NCBI GenBank assembly: GCA_937942205.1
Contig: CALDFO010000258.1
Coordinates: forward strand, 1 to 6,516
Length of the DNA stretch: 6,516 bases
DNA from: an uncultured Alphaproteobacteria bacterium
GTDB lineage: Bacteria; Pseudomonadota; Alphaproteobacteria; Micropepsales; Micropepsaceae
Direction: 5' to 3'
Position 1 is the first letter of the stretch; each line of letters begins with the position of its first letter. The notes beneath the pieces are model-generated. The model saw only the letters and a list, made by a program, of their open reading frames with translations, ran no database searches and was not told the origin of the DNA. Shown piece by piece: positions 5,832 through 6,516 of the stretch. A program made the position numbers and the translations under genes.

Positions 5832-5853
5832 AACACGCCCTGGGGGAATCGTC

Positions 5854-6516
5854 ATGATGTCTTCACGCAAACTGACCTGGATGGGCGCCGCCGTCCTCGC
5901 CCTCGCCGCCATCCCGGCCTCCGCCCAGGACGGCATCCTCTATGCCTGGGCCCCTCGCCCCGTGCCGATGACCGCCTGGAACGCGCCCAACAAGCCGATC
6001 TGGCGGCTGTCCGAGATCGTCGCCGCCCATAAGGGCCAAAAGAGCTGGCACCAGACCATCGTGAAGGACCAGGATTATACCGGCGCCTATATCCAGATGG
6101 CGCCGGGCGAAAAGACCAAGACCCAATTCTGGGCCGACGACCGCGTCTTCTGGTACATCGCCGCCGGTCAGGTGCGTTTCACCATCCAGGGCCAGCAGCC
6201 CTTCGTGGCGGGCAAGGGGTTCCTGGTCCAGGCGCCGTTCCGCACGCCCTATTCCCTGGAGACCGTCGGCAGCGAACCCAGCCTGCGTTTCGAGGTCACG
6301 CGCAGCGGCCGCACCCCGCTCTATCCGGCGGAGGGCAACGCCGCCGCCCCCACCGCGCCGGGCAAGGAATACATCAGGGTCAGCTATCGCACCGGCCCCG
6401 ATCCCTATACCGAGGCCAACAAGCCCTATGTGGATTTCTGGGGCGATTTCGTGAAACGGCCGCCCACGCCCGGCAACCATCCCGCCGTGATCGACACCAA
6501 CAATTTCATGAACATC
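5854..6516 (+). CDS. Exported cupin-fold protein lacking metal ligands (3' end beyond window)
   Basis: An open frame of 221 codons runs without a stop from the ATG at 5854 to the window end. GGGGGAA at 5842-5848 is the ribosome site, five bases from this ATG; the ATG at 5857 is a close alternative. Residues 1-24 form a clear signal peptide (SSRK, a hydrophobic Ala/Leu-rich core, ASA before Gln25), so the protein should be periplasmic. Residues about 77-140 resemble a cupin barrel: IQMAPGEKTKTQFWADDRVFWYIAAGQVRFTIQ-like strands, then PFVAGKGFLVQAPFRTPYSLE and LRFEVT. The HxH...E of cupin motif 1 is replaced (Lys89, Thr90, Gln91, Phe92, Trp93), and the motif 2 histidine position near Pro132-Tyr133 is not His. 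It is therefore probably not a metal enzyme and may bind a ligand or be structural. The tail is rich in Pro, Tyr and Trp. Divergent from the TPR gene; a functional link is possible but unproven. Confidence 0.75.
   Translation, partial: MMSSRKLTWMGAAVLALAAIPASAQDGILYAWAPRPVPMTAWNAPNKPIWRLSEIVAAHKGQKSWHQTIVKDQDYTGAYIQMAPGEKTKTQFWADDRVFWYIAAGQVRFTIQGQQPFVAGKGFLVQAPFRTPYSLETVGSEPSLRFEVTRSGRTPLYPAEGNAAAPTAPGKEYIRVSYRTGPDPYTEANKPYVDFWGDFVKRPPTPGNHPAVIDTNNFMNI

Noticed and set aside
5586..6032. A plus-strand open frame overlapping the TPR start and the cupin 5' end in another frame
   Set aside because: It has no ribosome site or domain and conflicts with two better-supported genes.
5863..6480. A 205-codon minus-strand open frame opposite the cupin-like gene
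   Set aside because: The plus strand has a signal peptide, a ribosome site and cupin-like strands; the minus frame is Gly/Arg/His-rich shadow sequence.

Overview
The window is GC-rich, densely coded DNA from an alphaproteobacterium. The order ntrX – D-amino-acid transaminase – hfq – hflX, with mazG close by, is the familiar neighbourhood of the alphaproteobacterial NtrY/NtrX locus. The short Hfq (about 80 residues) and the third-position GC bias fit the same assignment. The sequence does not resolve genus or family.

Region 1 (1-3064, + strand): the 3' end of ntrX (nitrogen-related sigma54-type response regulator), a class IV PLP aminotransferase with D-amino-acid transaminase hallmarks (dat), the RNA chaperone hfq and the ribosome-associated GTPase hflX. 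Gaps are 42 nt (ntrX-dat), about 90 nt (dat-hfq) and 1 nt (hfq-hflX), so hfq-hflX is a tightly coupled pair and the block may be partly co-transcribed. Region 2 (3065-3197): a convergent intergenic gap with a perfect 9-bp GC hairpin and a dispersed-repeat palindrome of the dRS3 pattern (ATTCCC-N8-GGGAAT). Region 3 (3198-4867, - strand): mazG (NTP pyrophosphohydrolase), preceded by a MerR-family regulator with a TipAS-like C-terminal ligand domain. Region 4 (4868-5128): an intergenic stretch holding a strikingly AT-rich patch. Region 5 (5129-6516): two divergent genes for predicted exported proteins, a small TPR protein (- strand) and a cupin-like protein (+ strand, cut by the window end), separated by 146 nt with two short perfect palindromes.

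The first block is conserved housekeeping and regulation: NtrX with post-transcriptional control (Hfq), ribosome rescue (HflX), D-amino-acid metabolism (Dat) and nucleotide-pool sanitation (MazG). The right half is accessory and mostly of unknown function. I see no mobile element, CRISPR array, RNA gene or defence system, and no convincing new multi-gene system. The less ordinary points are small. The terminal codons plus stop of two separate genes (ntrX and the merR-like gene) are each imperfectly duplicated in tandem. Both candidate hfq start codons lie in a palindrome. There is a dRS3-type repeat between the convergent genes, and an exported cupin-fold protein that lacks the metal-binding histidines.
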